DNA from: SMWN01 sp965261165
GTDB lineage: Bacteria > Pseudomonadota > Gammaproteobacteria > Eutrophobiales > Eutrophobiaceae
NCBI GenBank assembly: GCA_965261165.1
Contig: OZ253445.1
Coordinates: 1,240,001 to 1,304,000 of the forward strand
DNA length: 64,000 nucleotides
Direction of reading: 5' to 3'
A program made the position numbers and the translations under genes. Of the stretch, positions 44,934 to 54,481 are shown piece after piece. The notes beneath the pieces are model-generated. The model made no database searches. It was not told the origin of the DNA and saw only the letters and a list, made by a program, of their open reading frames with translations. Each line of letters opens with the position of its first letter. The first letter of the stretch is position 1.

Positions 44934-46297
44934 GATGATAATTGCTCGATTAACTTTTGATGTAGTCCTGAAAAACTACCATTGCTCATAATTAGAACAT
45001 GATCGCCTATTTCTGCGAGACTGGCAACGGTCTTGACGATATCATCAATGCTATCCATAACTTTCACTTTTTTACCCAAAGAAGATACTGACTTAGATAT
45101 GTCCCAGTCCAGATTGTCCGCTGCATATAGATAAATATAATCTGCATCAACAAATGAATCGGCGAGTGTTTTTTCATGACCGCCTTGCTTCATAGTATTT
45201 GAACGAGGTTCCATGATAGCAATAATGCGTTGTTCCTTGACCTTCTGTCGCAAGCCCCCCAAGGTCGCACGTATTGCTGTTGGATGATGTGCAAAATCAT
45301 CATAAATAGTCACTTGATTCACTTCTGCCAGACACTCCAGACGGCGTTTAACATTCCGCAAAGATCCTAGTGCTTCGCAAGACCGAGCTGGGTCAACACC
45401 AACATGGTTTGCTGAGGCAATGGCAGCAAGGGCATTTTCTGCATTGAATTGCCCAATCAATTTCCAACTGACTTCACCTACGATTTTGCAGCTATGTAGC
45501 ACCTTGAATTGACTGAAATCATCAGCCAATGGCTCTACAGTCCAATCTGGGCTCTGCCCACCAAAGGACTCAACCATTGACCAACACCCCATATCAAGAA
45601 CCTGCGAGACCTGATCATCACCCTGTTTGGCAATAATCAGTCCATTCTTAGGGACAATCCTGACTAAATGGTGAAATTCACGTCTGATAGCTGCAATATC
45701 GGAGAATATATCGGCATGATCATACTCAATGTTGTTGATAACCAGTGTATCGACATGGTAATGGATAAATTTTGAACGTTTATCAAAGAAGGCAGTATCA
45801 TATTCATCTGCCTCAATAACGAAGCACCCCTTGTTACTCGACTGGCCACTCAATCTAGCAGACACAGCAAAATTCTGAGGCACACTGCCAACAAGAAATC
45901 CCGGATTCAACCCAGCAGATTCAAGTATCCAGCACAGCATCCCCGTCGTCGTCGTTTTGCCATGTGTCCCTGACACTGCTAATACGTGTCTTGATTGAAG
46001 TATATGCTCACTTACCCACTGGGGCCCTGATGTATAGGGTAATCTGTTATTGAGGATAGTTTCCACCATAGGATCACCACGACTCATGGCATTACCAACA
46101 ATGACAAGATCAGGTGCTGGCTGAAGATGTTCAGGCTCATATCCATTCATCAACTCAATACCCTGATCTTCTAGCTGGGTACTCATAGGCGGGTAAACGT
46201 TGGCATCCGAGCCACTAACCTCATGCCCCAGTTCTCTGGCAAGCAGGGCGACACCACCCATGAAAGCACCACAGACACCTAAGATATGAATTCTCAT
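44930..46297 (-). CDS. mpl: UDP-N-acetylmuramate:L-alanyl-D-glutamyl-meso-DAP ligase
   Basis: Ligates recycled tripeptide to UDP-MurNAc in peptidoglycan recycling. 455 aa with a Rossmann start IHILGVCGAFMGGVALLARELGH, the ATP loop SGTHGKTTTTGML, IEADEYDTAFFDKRSKF, NIEYDHADIF, DFAHHPTAI and EPRSNTMKQGGH. Length and domain order (Mur ligase N, middle, C) are normal. It distinguishes itself from MurC by GCVIEADEYD and the C-terminal motifs. Confidence 0.95.
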   Translation of the reverse strand: MRIHILGVCGAFMGGVALLARELGHEVSGSDANVYPPMSTQLEDQGIELMNGYEPEHLQPAPDLVIVGNAMSRGDPMVETILNNRLPYTSGPQWVSEHILQSRHVLAVSGTHGKTTTTGMLCWILESAGLNPGFLVGSVPQNFAVSARLSGQSSNKGCFVIEADEYDTAFFDKRSKFIHYHVDTLVINNIEYDHADIFSDIAAIRREFHHLVRIVPKNGLIIAKQGDDQVSQVLDMGCWSMVESFGGQSPDWTVEPLADDFSQFKVLHSCKIVGEVSWKLIGQFNAENALAAIASANHVGVDPARSCEALGSLRNVKRRLECLAEVNQVTIYDDFAHHPTAIRATLGGLRQKVKEQRIIAIMEPRSNTMKQGGHEKTLADSFVDADYIYLYAADNLDWDISKSVSSLGKKVKVMDSIDDIVKTVASLAEIGDHVLIMSNGSFSGLHQKLIEQLSS

Positions 46298-46462
46298 TAG
46301 CTTGCTTATTTCCTGAAAACAACATGGCGACTAATAAGTGAACTCATCCAGCTATTTAAAGAATAGCGATCATCATGCCAACACCCATCAAGGTCGAAAT
46401 TGCATAGCTTACGATATGGCCAGAACAGCAACATCCCAGACAAACATGACTAAGAATAATTC

Positions 46463-46885
46463 GAGACCTTTACATAATCCGCACTGATTCTACCGAAACA
46501 GGAACAATAAGACCATTCTAAAAACCTTAAGGATTATTCATCATGTCTTGGAAAGAATATCCCGTAGGACTACCCAAGGTTGGTTCGCAGATATGCCTTC
46601 AGTAGGACATCAATCAATAAAGATTTAGCTGAAAAAAGCATTATTGTTGTGATAGGCCCTATCAATAGCATTGATGCCACTGTTTGCGAGGTGCAACAAT
46701 GTTGGATGAAAAAGAATAAACAAAAGAATAAACATTAAAGAACAAACAAGGGCACAATACCCAAGACCCACAAGCAACATACAATATAAAGACCATAGCA
46801 GACGGCAAGCATAACCCCCCCCCCGATGGATTTAAGCTGTTACCTATACGTTTTGTTTGGTGGTTTTAATGATGCAAAAAGTCTC
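46463..46885 (+). repeat. IS-derived element, copy 3, internally deleted
   Basis: Starts GAGACCTTTACATAATCCGC and ends ATGCAAAAAGTCTC, with termini inverted. The first 80 bases match copies 1 and 2. After GGATTATTCATC an ATG opens MSWKEYPVGLPK, a plausible transposase start, but a stop follows within 20 codons. The body has repeats of AAAAGAATAAAC and a run of ten C near 46817. The right end matches copy 1. No 3-8 bp target duplication was evident. Confidence 0.7.
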
Positions 46886-46895
46886 TATTGAATCA

Positions 46896-47033
46896 CTAGG
46901 CGCGAATGTCTACATTCCAGCGAATATCATCAGGGAACGGTGGGTAGGGAGCAGCAAGTTCAACAGTATGGACGGCGGCATCAAGTATCTTATGACCTGA
47001 AGGTATTCTAACAGCCATCTGATTGATTGAGCC
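46896..47033 (-). pseudogene. Duplicated tonB C-terminal fragment
   Basis: A minus-strand frame reads SGHKILDAAVHTVELAAPYP and PFPDDIRWNVDIRA before TAG. It repeats, with few changes, the 3' part of the tonB gene next to it (about 47085-47175). The duplicated block of roughly 110 bp includes the ATCATCAGGGAACGGTGGGT stretch. It has no start and is cut by the IS end at 46885, so it is a partial paralogue generated by duplication or recombination. Confidence 0.75.
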
Positions 47034-48018
47034 CTTTATTATTGGAGTATTTCCAGGTGCGCACGATAATCAAGCTATCCTCAGGAAAATCATCAGGGAA
47101 CGGTGGGTAGGGAGCAGCAAGTTCAACAGTATGGACGGCGGCATCATCAAGTATCTTATGACCTGAAGACCTTCTCACATCAATCTTATTTATCGAGCCA
47201 TCTTTATTTATTTCAACAGCAAGGGTCAAACAGCCAGATAATTTATTTTTTTTGGCGGCGGCGGGATAATTTAGATTTCCTACTCGTACTACCTTGTTTT
47301 CCCATACCTTCATGTAGGCAGCATATTTATATTCTTTTGTAGTTGATGTAATAATTTTTTTCTTTGATCGTTCAGAGAGTTTCTTCATTCTGTCTTCTAA
47401 CTGGGCGCTCAGTGAGGCTATCTGCCTCCTCCTCTCCACCATCAGCGCCATTGCGCTGGGTGTCGGAGGTAATTTTGGCTTTTCTGGGACTTGTTTTTCC
47501 TGCGCTTTTTCTTCAGGTTTTTGTTGTTCGGCAACTTCTTCGGCTGGCTTCGCCTCCTCATCTTCTGCATCTACTTCTTCTGCTAGTCTTTCTTCTGCTT
47601 CATCAGACTCAACGGCTATTTCTTCAAGAATTTCGGTCGGTTGCGCCTCTGTTTCAACGATAATATCTGGGGCATCTGTGGCAGATTCTTCAGGAGGCTG
47701 TGGTTCTGCAGGCGGCGGTTCGACTATTTCAGGTTCTTCCTGAGGAAATGGTGCAGGTGCAGGTGTTGAGCTATCTTCTTCTGATTCACTACCACCACCT
47801 TGAAAACTTGCCTGTGCCAGTATTTTTGCATCTTCGGGGGGCTCACTTTTTTGTTGGACGAGAGTAATCTTCATCGTTTCGTAACGAGGAGATGGTATAT
47901 CTTCGGGAGCAAATGTGATGCCAAGGGCAAGAATACCATGGACCATGATGGCAAGAGAAAACGTCAAACCAAAACGATCTGTCGGTGTTATCAGTGGCTT
48001 GGATGTTGCCGCTACCAA
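47008..48018 (-). CDS. tonB: TonB-like energy transducer
   Basis: 336-aa protein with an N-terminal anchor (FGLTFSLAIMVHGILALGITF), a long Pro/Glu-rich periplasmic spacer (about 60-190), a coiled segment, and the TonB C-terminal domain (AAYMKVWENKVVRVGNLNYP to SGHKILDDAAVHTVELA, IIVRTWKYSN). Start is a TTG with AGGAA nine bases upstream. The last residues (GLNQSDGC) are read from the duplicated block, so the natural C-terminus has been altered. An IS1595-type element lies 37 bp upstream. Confidence 0.85.
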   Translation of the reverse strand: MVAATSKPLITPTDRFGLTFSLAIMVHGILALGITFAPEDIPSPRYETMKITLVQQKSEPPEDAKILAQASFQGGGSESEEDSSTPAPAPFPQEEPEIVEPPPAEPQPPEESATDAPDIIVETEAQPTEILEEIAVESDEAEERLAEEVDAEDEEAKPAEEVAEQQKPEEKAQEKQVPEKPKLPPTPSAMALMVERRRQIASLSAQLEDRMKKLSERSKKKIITSTTKEYKYAAYMKVWENKVVRVGNLNYPAAAKKNKLSGCLTLAVEINKDGSINKIDVRRSSGHKILDDAAVHTVELAAPYPPFPDDFPEDSLIIVRTWKYSNNKGLNQSDGC

Positions 48019-48054
48019 TACATCAGTTTCCTGTTAACGCTTCAAATAAAATAT

Positions 48055-48783
48055 GGGGCTGTCCTAGATAATTAGTTCAGATACCTTCTAAGCCATTGTC
48101 TTAGCTGCAATAACTGAGATGATGGGTCACTGTTGTTAAATCTCCACTCACCTTCCTTTAAGAATAGCCCAAAATGGGCTTTGGGGACACCATTGAACTT
48201 ACGCATGTGACGCTTGGCCTGATTGCAGAAATTCTCAATGCCGTTGACAGGGCCGTTGATGTGATTGTGACGATCTACAAAGCGCTTAGAATGGTTGATG
48301 CGAAAGTGGTGAAAGTCGGAGACATCCAGCACGTTATCGCCCCTCCAGAAGTCGGAATAGACGATGCTGTCAGGGACAACTTTGCGTTCAATGATTGGGA
48401 TCAATGTGGCTCCTGATGCGTCGGGAATGAGCTTTGTGTAAACTTTGCCACCCCTTTTTAATAAGCCAAAGACAGGGATTTTGCCTGCAGCACCGCGACC
48501 ACGCTTTCCTTTGCGTTTGCCGCCGAAGTCACTCTCGTCCACTTCGATTTCACCGCCAAACATAGCTTCACTTTCGGCTTCCCGTTCATAGGCAATAATC
48601 TCACGCAAACGCAGAAAATAATAAGCGGCGGTGTTGCGATGGACACCACACAGACTGGCGGCTGTTCGCGCTGTAGTTCCCGCCACAAAATGCTCGATCA
48701 AACGCAATTGTTTAGGCTGACTTAAATGACTCTTCCTCATACTTCCCATAATAACCTCAAAGTTGGTTATCTAGGACAGCCCC
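48055..48783 (-). mobile_element. IS1595-family insertion sequence, intact
   Basis: 729-bp element bounded by 17-bp perfect inverted repeats GGGGCTGTCCTAGATAA and flanked by the 8-bp direct repeat TAAAATAT (48047-48054 and 48784-48791). It contains a single full transposase frame. The exact target duplication points to a recent insertion, between gshB and tonB. Confidence 0.93.
48072..48749 (-). CDS. IS1595-family transposase
   Basis: 225-aa DDE-type transposase. An N-terminal HTH (ARTAASLCGVHRNTAAYYFLRLR) precedes the catalytic region with EVDESDFGGKRKGKRGRG, VYSDFWRG and the HINGPVNGIENFCNQAKRHMRKFNGV block with its terminal Asn/Glu. Length and motifs fit the IS1016/IS1595 group. It is intact, with no stop or frameshift. 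Confidence 0.92.
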   Translation of the reverse strand: MGSMRKSHLSQPKQLRLIEHFVAGTTARTAASLCGVHRNTAAYYFLRLREIIAYEREAESEAMFGGEIEVDESDFGGKRKGKRGRGAAGKIPVFGLLKRGGKVYTKLIPDASGATLIPIIERKVVPDSIVYSDFWRGDNVLDVSDFHHFRINHSKRFVDRHNHINGPVNGIENFCNQAKRHMRKFNGVPKAHFGLFLKEGEWRFNNSDPSSQLLQLRQWLRRYLN

Positions 48784-48801
48784 TAAAATATTCAAGACTG
48801 T

Positions 48802-49752
48802 TTATGTGGTTGCAATCTTTTGCTCTATCGCATCTATTAAATCACCCGCAATATTGAGATTATATATTGAATCAAGTTCCCTGATACAGGTTGGGCTGGT
48901 GACATTAATTTCTGTTAAATAATCACCAATTACATCAATGCCGACAAATAACAAGCCTTTCTCTTTCAAAACGGGTGCCAGTTGTTCGCATATCCACCGA
49001 TCTCTGTCGGTCAATTCAACACCTTTTGCTGATCCGCCTACCGCCAGATTGCCACGAATCTCGCCTTCCTTTGGGATACGGGCCAGTGCATAGGAAATGG
49101 GTTCGCCATTGATAATCAGGATACGTTTGTCCCCATGGATGATTTCCGAAATAAATTGTTGGGCCATGACATGTTTAGCGCCATCATCCGTCAGCGTCTC
49201 AATGATGACATTAGTGTTTTGATCAGCATGTTGAACCCTAAAGATTGAAGCCCCGCCCATACCATCCAGAGGTTTGAGGATAATATCTCGATGCTCATCC
49301 AGAAAAGCGTGTATGTGTTCCGATTTTCTGGCAACCAATGTCGGTATGGTGCATTGAGGAAACCAACTGACAAATAATTTTTCATTGGCATCACGTAAAG
49401 ATGCTGGATTATTAACAATCAAAGTGCCCTGCCTATGGGCTAACTCCAGCAAGTAGGTTGAGTAAATATATTCCATATTAAAAGGCGGATCTTTACGCAT
49501 GAGAATGACATCAAGATCAAAGAGTGACAGCGTTGCTGCATCATGAAATTGATACCAACGAGAGGCTTCATCTTCTACCGTCATTTTGCGTGTAGTTGCA
49601 CTTGGAATATCGTTAACAAGAAACAGATCATCCATTTCCATATAATAAATTTCCCAGCTTCTGGATTGTATCTCAAGCAGCATGGCGAATGAGCTGTCTT
49701 TTGAAATATTTATCCCACTGATGGGATCCATGATAATACCCAGTTTCATCAT
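48802..49752 (-). CDS. gshB: Glutathione synthetase
   Basis: Joins gamma-glutamylcysteine and glycine. 316-aa ATP-grasp enzyme with KLGIIMDPISGINISKDSSFAMLLE, RKDPPFNMEYIYSTYLLE, NPASLRDANEKLF, ILKPLDGMGGASIFRV and EINVTSPTCIREL. Full length. Divergent from hemC by 68 bp; the IS1595-type insertion lies downstream. Confidence 0.96.
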   Translation of the reverse strand: MMKLGIIMDPISGINISKDSSFAMLLEIQSRSWEIYYMEMDDLFLVNDIPSATTRKMTVEDEASRWYQFHDAATLSLFDLDVILMRKDPPFNMEYIYSTYLLELAHRQGTLIVNNPASLRDANEKLFVSWFPQCTIPTLVARKSEHIHAFLDEHRDIILKPLDGMGGASIFRVQHADQNTNVIIETLTDDGAKHVMAQQFISEIIHGDKRILIINGEPISYALARIPKEGEIRGNLAVGGSAKGVELTDRDRWICEQLAPVLKEKGLLFVGIDVIGDYLTEINVTSPTCIRELDSIYNLNIAGDLIDAIEQKIATT

Positions 49753-49820
49753 TTGTTGTTCATCATTGAAGCGTATAGCAGATATAATAACACTCTAACC
49801 ATTGATGGGTCTGGTAAATT

Positions 49821-50789
49821 ATGTCGTTAAAAAAAAATGCGGAGCCTACCCAAAGAAGTATAAGGATCGCAACCCGTAAAAGCCCGTTGGCACTGTGGCA
49901 AGCAAAGTATGTGCAGGTTCAGCTTCAGCAACATCACCCTGAACTTGAAGTTGAACTGGTGAGCATCCAAACGCAGGGGGACCGAATACTGGACAAGCCT
50001 TTGTCATTGGTTGGTGGCAAAGGTTTGTTCGTAAAAGAGCTTGAGCAGGCCTTATATGATTATCAGGCAGATATCGCTGTACATTCCATGAAAGATGTAA
50101 CCATTGATATGCCAGATGGATTGCAATTGCCCGTGATTCTAAAACGGGAAGATCCACATGATGTATTTATTTCTGAGAAATATGAAAAAACAAGTGATCT
50201 GCCTCAGGGCGCAGTTGTCGGTACATCCAGTTTGCGCAGAAAATGTCAGTTAATGGCGTGGCGTAACGATCTGGATATTAAAGACCTTCGTGGCAATGTC
50301 GGTACGCGCCTGAAGAAGCTCGATGATGGAGAATACGATGCCATTATTCTTGCAGCGGCAGGGGTGGTACGTCTAGGTCTTGAAGATCGTATCAGCGAAA
50401 TCATTTCAACAGATATTGTCTTACCTGCGATTGGTCAAGGCGCCATTGGCATACAGATGAGAACAGAGGATAATGATATTCTGGAAATGATTGCTTCGCT
50501 GAATGATGAAACAACATACCAACAGGTCGAGACGGAGCGCATTGTTAGTAGACGTTTGTTTGGCGGCTGTCGGCTACCTATTGCAGCTCATGTAGAGATC
50601 ATCAAAGGAAAGATAGGGCAGGAAACTATTAAAATAAGGGGTATGGTCGGGCGTGTAGATGGCAGCGAGATTGTTAAGAATTCGGTAAATGGAAATTTGC
50701 AGGAGAGAGAAGCCCTAGGCTTACAACTTGCTGAAACTTTGCTGAAAAATGGCGCTGACAATATACTTAAAGAATATTTGCATGACTAA
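49821..50789 (+). CDS. hemC: Porphobilinogen deaminase
   Basis: Polymerises four porphobilinogens into hydroxymethylbilane. 322 aa with IRIATRKSPLALWQA, VGGKGLFVKELE, VHSMKDV, GTSSLRRKCQL, LRGNVGTRL and the dipyrromethane attachment Cys in FGGCRLPIAAH. First gene of hemCDXY. Its stop overlaps hemD. Confidence 0.97.
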   Translation: MSLKKNAEPTQRSIRIATRKSPLALWQAKYVQVQLQQHHPELEVELVSIQTQGDRILDKPLSLVGGKGLFVKELEQALYDYQADIAVHSMKDVTIDMPDGLQLPVILKREDPHDVFISEKYEKTSDLPQGAVVGTSSLRRKCQLMAWRNDLDIKDLRGNVGTRLKKLDDGEYDAIILAAAGVVRLGLEDRISEIISTDIVLPAIGQGAIGIQMRTEDNDILEMIASLNDETTYQQVETERIVSRRLFGGCRLPIAAHVEIIKGKIGQETIKIRGMVGRVDGSEIVKNSVNGNLQEREALGLQLAETLLKNGADNILKEYLHD

Positions 50790-51558
50790 GGAGCTCATCG
50801 GCATAAAAGTTCTTGTTACTCGATCAGAGCGCCAGGCAGGAACACTTTGCGAAGCCATTGAAAACCTAGGTGGTATGCCGATTCGTTTTCCGGCGATAGA
50901 AATAAAGCAGAGCAAAAATCAACAGATTGCTAAAATAATTCTGGATAATATTACTCAATATGATATTGGAATTTTTATTAGCAGAAATGCCGTTGACTGG
51001 ACAATAAAGTTACTGAATGAAAGAATCTCGACTCTAGGTAATCTGACTTTAATTGCTATTGGCGCAGCAACAGCAGAGAAACTTAAGCAAGTATCGTCAC
51101 AGGTTATTGCCAATTGCGGTGCAAATAGTGAAGCCTTGCTTAATTTAGATGTATTGAGCGCTAAAGAAATTTGTGGCAAGAATATTATTATCTTCCGCGG
51201 TGAAGGTGGGCGTGAGCATCTGGCAACAACACTAAGAGAAAGAGGCGCAGAAGTTGATTATGCAGAAGTCTATCGTCGTGATTGTCCAGAATACGGTAGA
51301 GATGTAATAGATAAGCTTTGGGCATTAAACGCACCCGATGTCGTTATCGTTACCAGTAATAATGGGCTGGATAATTTATTTACTTTATTCAATGAAGAAC
51401 AGTGTAATTTTTTGTTAAGCAAGCAATTAATCGTAATGAGTGAGCGAATGCTGGATTTCTCAATTAAATTTGATTTTACAAGATCGCCAATTGTTGCCGA
51501 AGAAAATACAAATGAAGGTATACTCAAGGCTATAGCAGAATGGGGCAACAAAGAATGA
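50782..51558 (+). CDS. hemD: Uroporphyrinogen-III synthase
   Basis: Cyclises hydroxymethylbilane with inversion of ring D. About 258 aa with VLVTRSERQAGTLCEAIENLGG, the FISRNAVDW and AIGAATAEKL segments, and TSNNGLDNLF in the second lobe. The start at 50782 (MTKELIG) overlaps the hemC end by 8 bp; GGAG is absent, which suits translational coupling. HemD sequences are weakly conserved, so context adds support. Confidence 0.9.
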   Translation: MTKELIGIKVLVTRSERQAGTLCEAIENLGGMPIRFPAIEIKQSKNQQIAKIILDNITQYDIGIFISRNAVDWTIKLLNERISTLGNLTLIAIGAATAEKLKQVSSQVIANCGANSEALLNLDVLSAKEICGKNIIIFRGEGGREHLATTLRERGAEVDYAEVYRRDCPEYGRDVIDKLWALNAPDVVIVTSNNGLDNLFTLFNEEQCNFLLSKQLIVMSERMLDFSIKFDFTRSPIVAEENTNEGILKAIAEWGNKE

Positions 51559-52685
51559 GTGATGAAGACAGCAAACTGACGCCTGAAGATCAGCCGGAAG
51601 ATAAAGTAGATATTCAGATAGAAGGGCCTACTGCTAATGCCGATGGGAAAACCATGAAAAAGAGATGTCGTGGCCGATCATTTGCGTTGATCTATTTGAT
51701 TTTAATCATTGGTTTAGCAGGTGGCTATGTCTATCTCTGGAAAGAGTTACAACAAACCAAAGCTGATCTGCTCGGAGTAGGAAACAATGTGCAGGCCGGG
51801 CTAACAAGCGAAAATATGGTAGCTATGGAAGATAAAATCAAGCAATTGGAGCAGAATCAAAGAGAGCAGTCGGATGTATTAGCATCACTTTTTTATCGAG
51901 ACAAGCAGAGGAATAACGAAGACTGGGCTATTGCCGAGGTCGAATATTTGTTAATTATCGCTATGCATCGCTTGTTTTTGGAGGAAGATATTACTATGGC
52001 ATTGGCAGCAATGGAAGCTGCGGATCTCAGGCTCAAAAATCTTGGAGATCCAGGGCTATTGCCTGTCAGGCAACAATTAGCCGCGGATATGAATCAATTA
52101 CGAGCCATAAATCAGGCAGATATCGCGGGTATGGCAATTTATTTGGCAGATATAATTGACCTTTCTGCTGATCTTCCCCTTAAGTCTGAAATGATTGCAA
52201 AGGCAAATACCGAGATTTCTGCAAATGAAAATCAGGCAGATGAAGGGCTTGATGCTGAGCCGATCTGGAAAAAAATTCCTCGTCTACTTTGGCGGGAAAT
52301 AAAGAGTCTGGTTGTGATTAAACGTACAGATGAGATACAGCAGGCATTATTGTTGCCAAGCGAAGAATATTATCTGATTCAAAATCTTAGGCTGGAACTG
52401 GAAAGCGCAAGACTATCAGTGTTAAGTGCGGATTCAGGAAACCTGCGCGCTTCTATCGTTCTTATACAATCATGGCTACAGCAGTATTTTGATACTAGCG
52501 ATTCAGCAGTGATAAATGTGGTGGAAACACTGGAGAAAATGCAGGAAATAGAACTGAAGCCTGCGCTGCCAGATATCAGTTCATCTGCAGAAAGCTTACG
52601 GGCTTATCTTCATGATGTCGCCAATTCAGAAGTAGACAAAGCGGTGGATTCCGAAGAGGCTTCTGCAGAGACTGGCCTCCAATGA
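51555..52685 (+). CDS. hemX: HemX-family membrane protein
   Basis: About 376-aa protein with one transmembrane helix (FALIYLILIIGLAGGYVYLW) after a charged cytosolic head, then a coiled-coil periplasmic part (MVAMEDKIKQLEQNQREQ, YRDKQRNNEDWAIAEVEYLLIIAMHRL). It matches the HemX family encoded after hemD; the old methyltransferase label is not supported. The ATG at 51555 overlaps the hemD stop as ATGA. Confidence 0.9.
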   Translation: MSDEDSKLTPEDQPEDKVDIQIEGPTANADGKTMKKRCRGRSFALIYLILIIGLAGGYVYLWKELQQTKADLLGVGNNVQAGLTSENMVAMEDKIKQLEQNQREQSDVLASLFYRDKQRNNEDWAIAEVEYLLIIAMHRLFLEEDITMALAAMEAADLRLKNLGDPGLLPVRQQLAADMNQLRAINQADIAGMAIYLADIIDLSADLPLKSEMIAKANTEISANENQADEGLDAEPIWKKIPRLLWREIKSLVVIKRTDEIQQALLLPSEEYYLIQNLRLELESARLSVLSADSGNLRASIVLIQSWLQQYFDTSDSAVINVVETLEKMQEIELKPALPDISSSAESLRAYLHDVANSEVDKAVDSEEASAETGLQ

Positions 52686-53905
52686 GATTGCTGGCCTTAA
52701 TTATCATTTCATTACTACTAGCAGTAGGTATCGGTAGCTATGCCGAGCGTGATGCAGGACAAATGATAATTAAAATTTCGGAATGGACTATACATACAAG
52801 CTTCAGTTTTTTCGTGATATCAATCATTGTCTTATTTCTGCTGTTACATCTCCTTTTACGTTTATTCAGTCGTCTCTGGAATATGCCCAGTCAGCTCGTT
52901 GATTGGAAGACAAACAGACATCAACGATCATCTGAAATTTTTTTATCGCGTGGTTTAATGGCACTGATTGAGGGCGATTGGAATAAAGCCGAAGTTTCCC
53001 TAACTAAGGGTGCGCCACATAGTCAGTCGCCATTGGTTAATTATCTGGCTGCAGCAAGGGCTGCACAGCACTTAGGTGCCGCGGATAGACGGGATAGTTA
53101 TTTGATGCAGGCCTATAAAAATGACCCGGATGCAGAGATCGCTATTGGCCTGGTGCAGGCAGAACTACAAATCAAACAGCAGCAAACCGAGCAAGCACTG
53201 GCGACATTAAGCAAATTACATGAACAAAAACCAAAACAGAATCAAGTCAAAAAAATGTTATTGCATACCTATGCTGAGCTTGAGGATTGGGATGCAATGT
53301 TGGAATTATTGCCCAAGATAGAACGCGCAGGTATCTTGCCCAAGGAAGAGATTCAGGCAAAACAACTGAAAGCCTATGGCGGGTTATTAAAGCAGACAGG
53401 CATGGATGCCGATAAAGAAAAACTTAATAATGCTTGGTTAAGCATCCCGAAAAAATTACGCACTGAACTTCATCTGATTGAAGTTTATACAGAAGAAAAA
53501 TTGAAACTTGCTGATGCGACAGACTGTGAAGCTTTAATTCATAAGGCATTAAAAAAACATTGGGATGTTGCATTGCTTGGTTTATATGGTTTGGTAGAAG
53601 GCAAAGATTTAGCCAAGCAGTTAAAATTTGCTGAAAGTTTTTTGACTAGTCATGCTCGAGAGCCTGTCTTGTTGTTAACGCTGGGTCGATTGAGTGTCAA
53701 AAATAAACTCTGGGGTAAGGCGAGGACTTATCTGCAAGAGAGTATTGAGATCAACCCTTTGCCTGAATCTTATCAGATATTGGCTATTGCGTTGGAGGAG
53801 TTGGGTGAAGGCGAAGCGGCGGCAGTTCAATATCAGAGAGGGTTGGAATTGGTGACGAGAGGGGTATTTAGTGGTGAGGTTAAGTTGTTGGAACAATCTG
53901 AGTAA
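52682..53905 (+). CDS. hemY: HemY-type protein with TPR repeats
   Basis: 407-aa inner-membrane protein. Two N-terminal helices (LALIIISLLLAVGIGSYA, FSFFVISIIVLFLLLHLLLRLF) are followed by a HemY_N region and TPR-like repeats through the C-terminal half. It is the proteobacterial HemY of hemCDXY, not the Bacillus oxidase of the same name. ATG overlaps the hemX stop by ATGA. Its exact function in haem synthesis is uncertain. Confidence 0.93.
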   Translation: MRLLALIIISLLLAVGIGSYAERDAGQMIIKISEWTIHTSFSFFVISIIVLFLLLHLLLRLFSRLWNMPSQLVDWKTNRHQRSSEIFLSRGLMALIEGDWNKAEVSLTKGAPHSQSPLVNYLAAARAAQHLGAADRRDSYLMQAYKNDPDAEIAIGLVQAELQIKQQQTEQALATLSKLHEQKPKQNQVKKMLLHTYAELEDWDAMLELLPKIERAGILPKEEIQAKQLKAYGGLLKQTGMDADKEKLNNAWLSIPKKLRTELHLIEVYTEEKLKLADATDCEALIHKALKKHWDVALLGLYGLVEGKDLAKQLKFAESFLTSHAREPVLLLTLGRLSVKNKLWGKARTYLQESIEINPLPESYQILAIALEELGEGEAAAVQYQRGLELVTRGVFSGEVKLLEQSE

Positions 53906-54395
53906 TCGTTATTACCGGTCTTCGACTATATGGGTGCAGGAGGTAGAGCGACGCAGGAAGCCAAAGCCGAATTTAATTTATACCGCCTGAAAGGCGAACC
54001 TTATTTATCGTAAGATCTTTCCATTATCGAAGTGTAGGTTTCGTCTTTTAGCGGCGAGACACTTCTTTTTTGCTTGTCCAAAAAATGAAGTGCCCAAGAA
54101 AAAAAGACCTCCCGAGATAGTGTCCTGCGGATACCCTTACAGCTTCATGATTTTCAAGGTCGCGGAAACAAGACTTCCTATCTTGGTTCCGCTTATTTGA
54201 ACGTCCTGTTCAAATAACCTTAAAAATAATAAACCTGTTCGGCTCTATCTAGGGGGGGGGTTAACAATACCCAGATAATCCAAAGTGGCAAATTTATAAA
54301 AATTGATCTACCCTCAAGCTAATAAAACTTTTCAATACTGTAAGGAATAGTAATGGAAATACCGCACATCAATAACTCACCAAGGATGGAAAACA

Positions 54396-54420
54396 TTATA
54401 TGGGAACCCTTCCCATATAA
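54396..54420. repeat. Perfect 11-bp-arm palindrome
   Basis: TTATATGGGAA, CCC, TTCCCATATAA. Both arms match perfectly around a three-base centre. It could be an operator or a hairpin; no gene starts next to it. Confidence 0.85.
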
Positions 54421-54481
54421 CAGAAAACTAAGGGCTTATTATGTTTTCATCAATATTCATAAAAAAATTATAAAGGGTTCC

